Shown: positions 26,481-26,908 of the stretch, piece after piece
How the letters are laid out: every line of letters begins with the position of its first letter
How positions within the stretch are numbered: position 1 is the stretch's first letter
Assembly: GCA_050744165.1 (NCBI GenBank)
Contig: JBOGGN010000031.1
Coordinates: forward strand, 1 to 26,908
DNA from: JBOGGN01 sp050744165
GTDB lineage: Bacteria; Actinomycetota; Acidimicrobiia; Acidimicrobiales; Palsa-688
Length of the DNA stretch: 26,908 bases
Reading direction: 5' to 3'
Notes under the pieces: generated by a model
What the model was told of the DNA's origin: nothing
The model's input: only the letters and a program-made list of their open reading frames with translations
Databases searched by the model: none
Program-made: the position numbers and the translations under genes

Positions 26481-26678
26481 TCAGCAGTCTCGGAGCCCTT
26501 TGGACTCGCTGTGTGCCCGTAGCGTCGGAAAACCGTGCCCCAGACGGGTCGCTGCGTCCTGGTCGGCGGCGTCGCTGATGTGCGCGTACAGCTCCTGGGA
26601 GAGTCTGGCGGTGGCGTGGCCAAGACGGTGCTGGATCACCCGGGGATGCACGCCGACGTCTTCAGAGGTTCGGACCGG
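26481..26678 (-). pseudogene. tyrosine integrase C-terminal fragment
   Basis: Sixty-five residues on the minus strand read PVRTSEDVGVHPRVIQHRLG, then HATARLSQELYAHISDAADQ and a C-terminal tail, ending at TGA 26483-26481. GVHP-VIQ-RLGH carries the last catalytic His and ELYAH the nucleophile Tyr of tyrosine recombinases. The upstream catalytic Arg and the N-terminal domains are missing. The tail DNA repeats that at 25420-25483. Confidence 0.75.
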
Positions 26679-26908
26679 CTTTCAGCGTGAGCCGGATGAA
26701 CCAGGTTTCCTATTGATGATGTTCCGCTCGGGCTGGGCCAAGCCGGACCAAAAACGCGTCCTCGCGATTCGAATCCGCCGTCCAGACTTCAACCCATGAT
26801 AATCAGGCCGCCGGACCGGCGGAGGGTACTCGACTTCGGCCCGAGTAGGCGCGCTCGGTAATCGTCTGTTGGGTATCGGTGTGCAGGCGAATACGCCGCG
26901 TGCGAGCG
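26679..26908. other. no recognisable feature
   Basis: No protein family, RNA gene or repeat recognised. It contains a 10-bp palindrome GATTCGAATC near 26766. It is probably more debris of the integrated element. Confidence 0.4.

Noticed and set aside
26760..26795. Possible tRNA T-arm (ATTCGAATCC) near the right end
   Set aside because: The flanking bases do not form a 5-bp T-stem and no acceptor or anticodon arm is visible.

Overview
The window is high-GC, densely packed bacterial DNA. The gene set points to an actinobacterium, plausibly of the class Acidimicrobiia. The clues are a heme A synthase/farnesyltransferase pair, clpS followed by a DUF2017 gene, an actinobacterial-type PPOX/F420-class flavin protein, an LmeA-like DUF2993 lipid-binding protein, and TANNNT -10 elements close to start codons. 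The class is an inference; the phylum is fairly secure.

Layout. 1-3352 (minus strand) is a heme-copper-oxidase-like operon: ctaB, a subunit-I-like gene, a subunit-III-like gene and a further membrane protein cut by the window edge. The subunit I homologue keeps the two low-spin heme ligands but has lost the CuB ligands, the high-spin heme ligand and the cross-linking Tyr, so it cannot be an ordinary O2 reductase. 3529-7997 (plus) is a tight operon: ctaA, clpS, DUF2017, PPOX-fold protein, alpha/beta hydrolase, and a fusion of a peptidase-S51-like domain to a cysteinyl-tRNA-synthetase-type C-terminal domain. tRNA-Glu(UUC) follows. 8218-9110 is a divergent heavy-metal MerR regulator and a CATC thioredoxin-like protein sharing a textbook MerR promoter. 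9478-12521 (minus) holds an AspH/LpxO-type dioxygenase, a serine-palmitoyltransferase-like alpha-oxoamine synthase and an SDR, read here as a candidate sphingoid/ceramide-type lipid module with a CRP-like palindrome in front of the synthase. A second adenylate kinase diverges from it.

13324-15822 (minus) is acyl-CoA thioesterase, metallo-beta-lactamase hydrolase and a histidine phosphatase broken by a single in-frame amber codon. 15933-21390 holds an Hsp20, two paralogous GlgX debranching enzymes in convergent orientation, and an LmeA-like gene between them. 21434-24575 (minus) is thiC under a TPP riboswitch, followed by a CaCA-type cation/proton antiporter.

24668-26678 is a mobile-element graveyard behind tRNA-Cys(GCA). 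It contains three GTGTCCA repeats at 11-bp spacing, an internally deleted tyrosine integrase, a tRNA 3'-half next to an integrase tail, a HEPN-domain gene (RNALAH motif) overlapping a small basic/beta-rich gene, and a third integrase C-terminal fragment. In-frame or intergenic tandem repeats (7, 10, 18, 19, 42 and 51 bp units) recur through the window.
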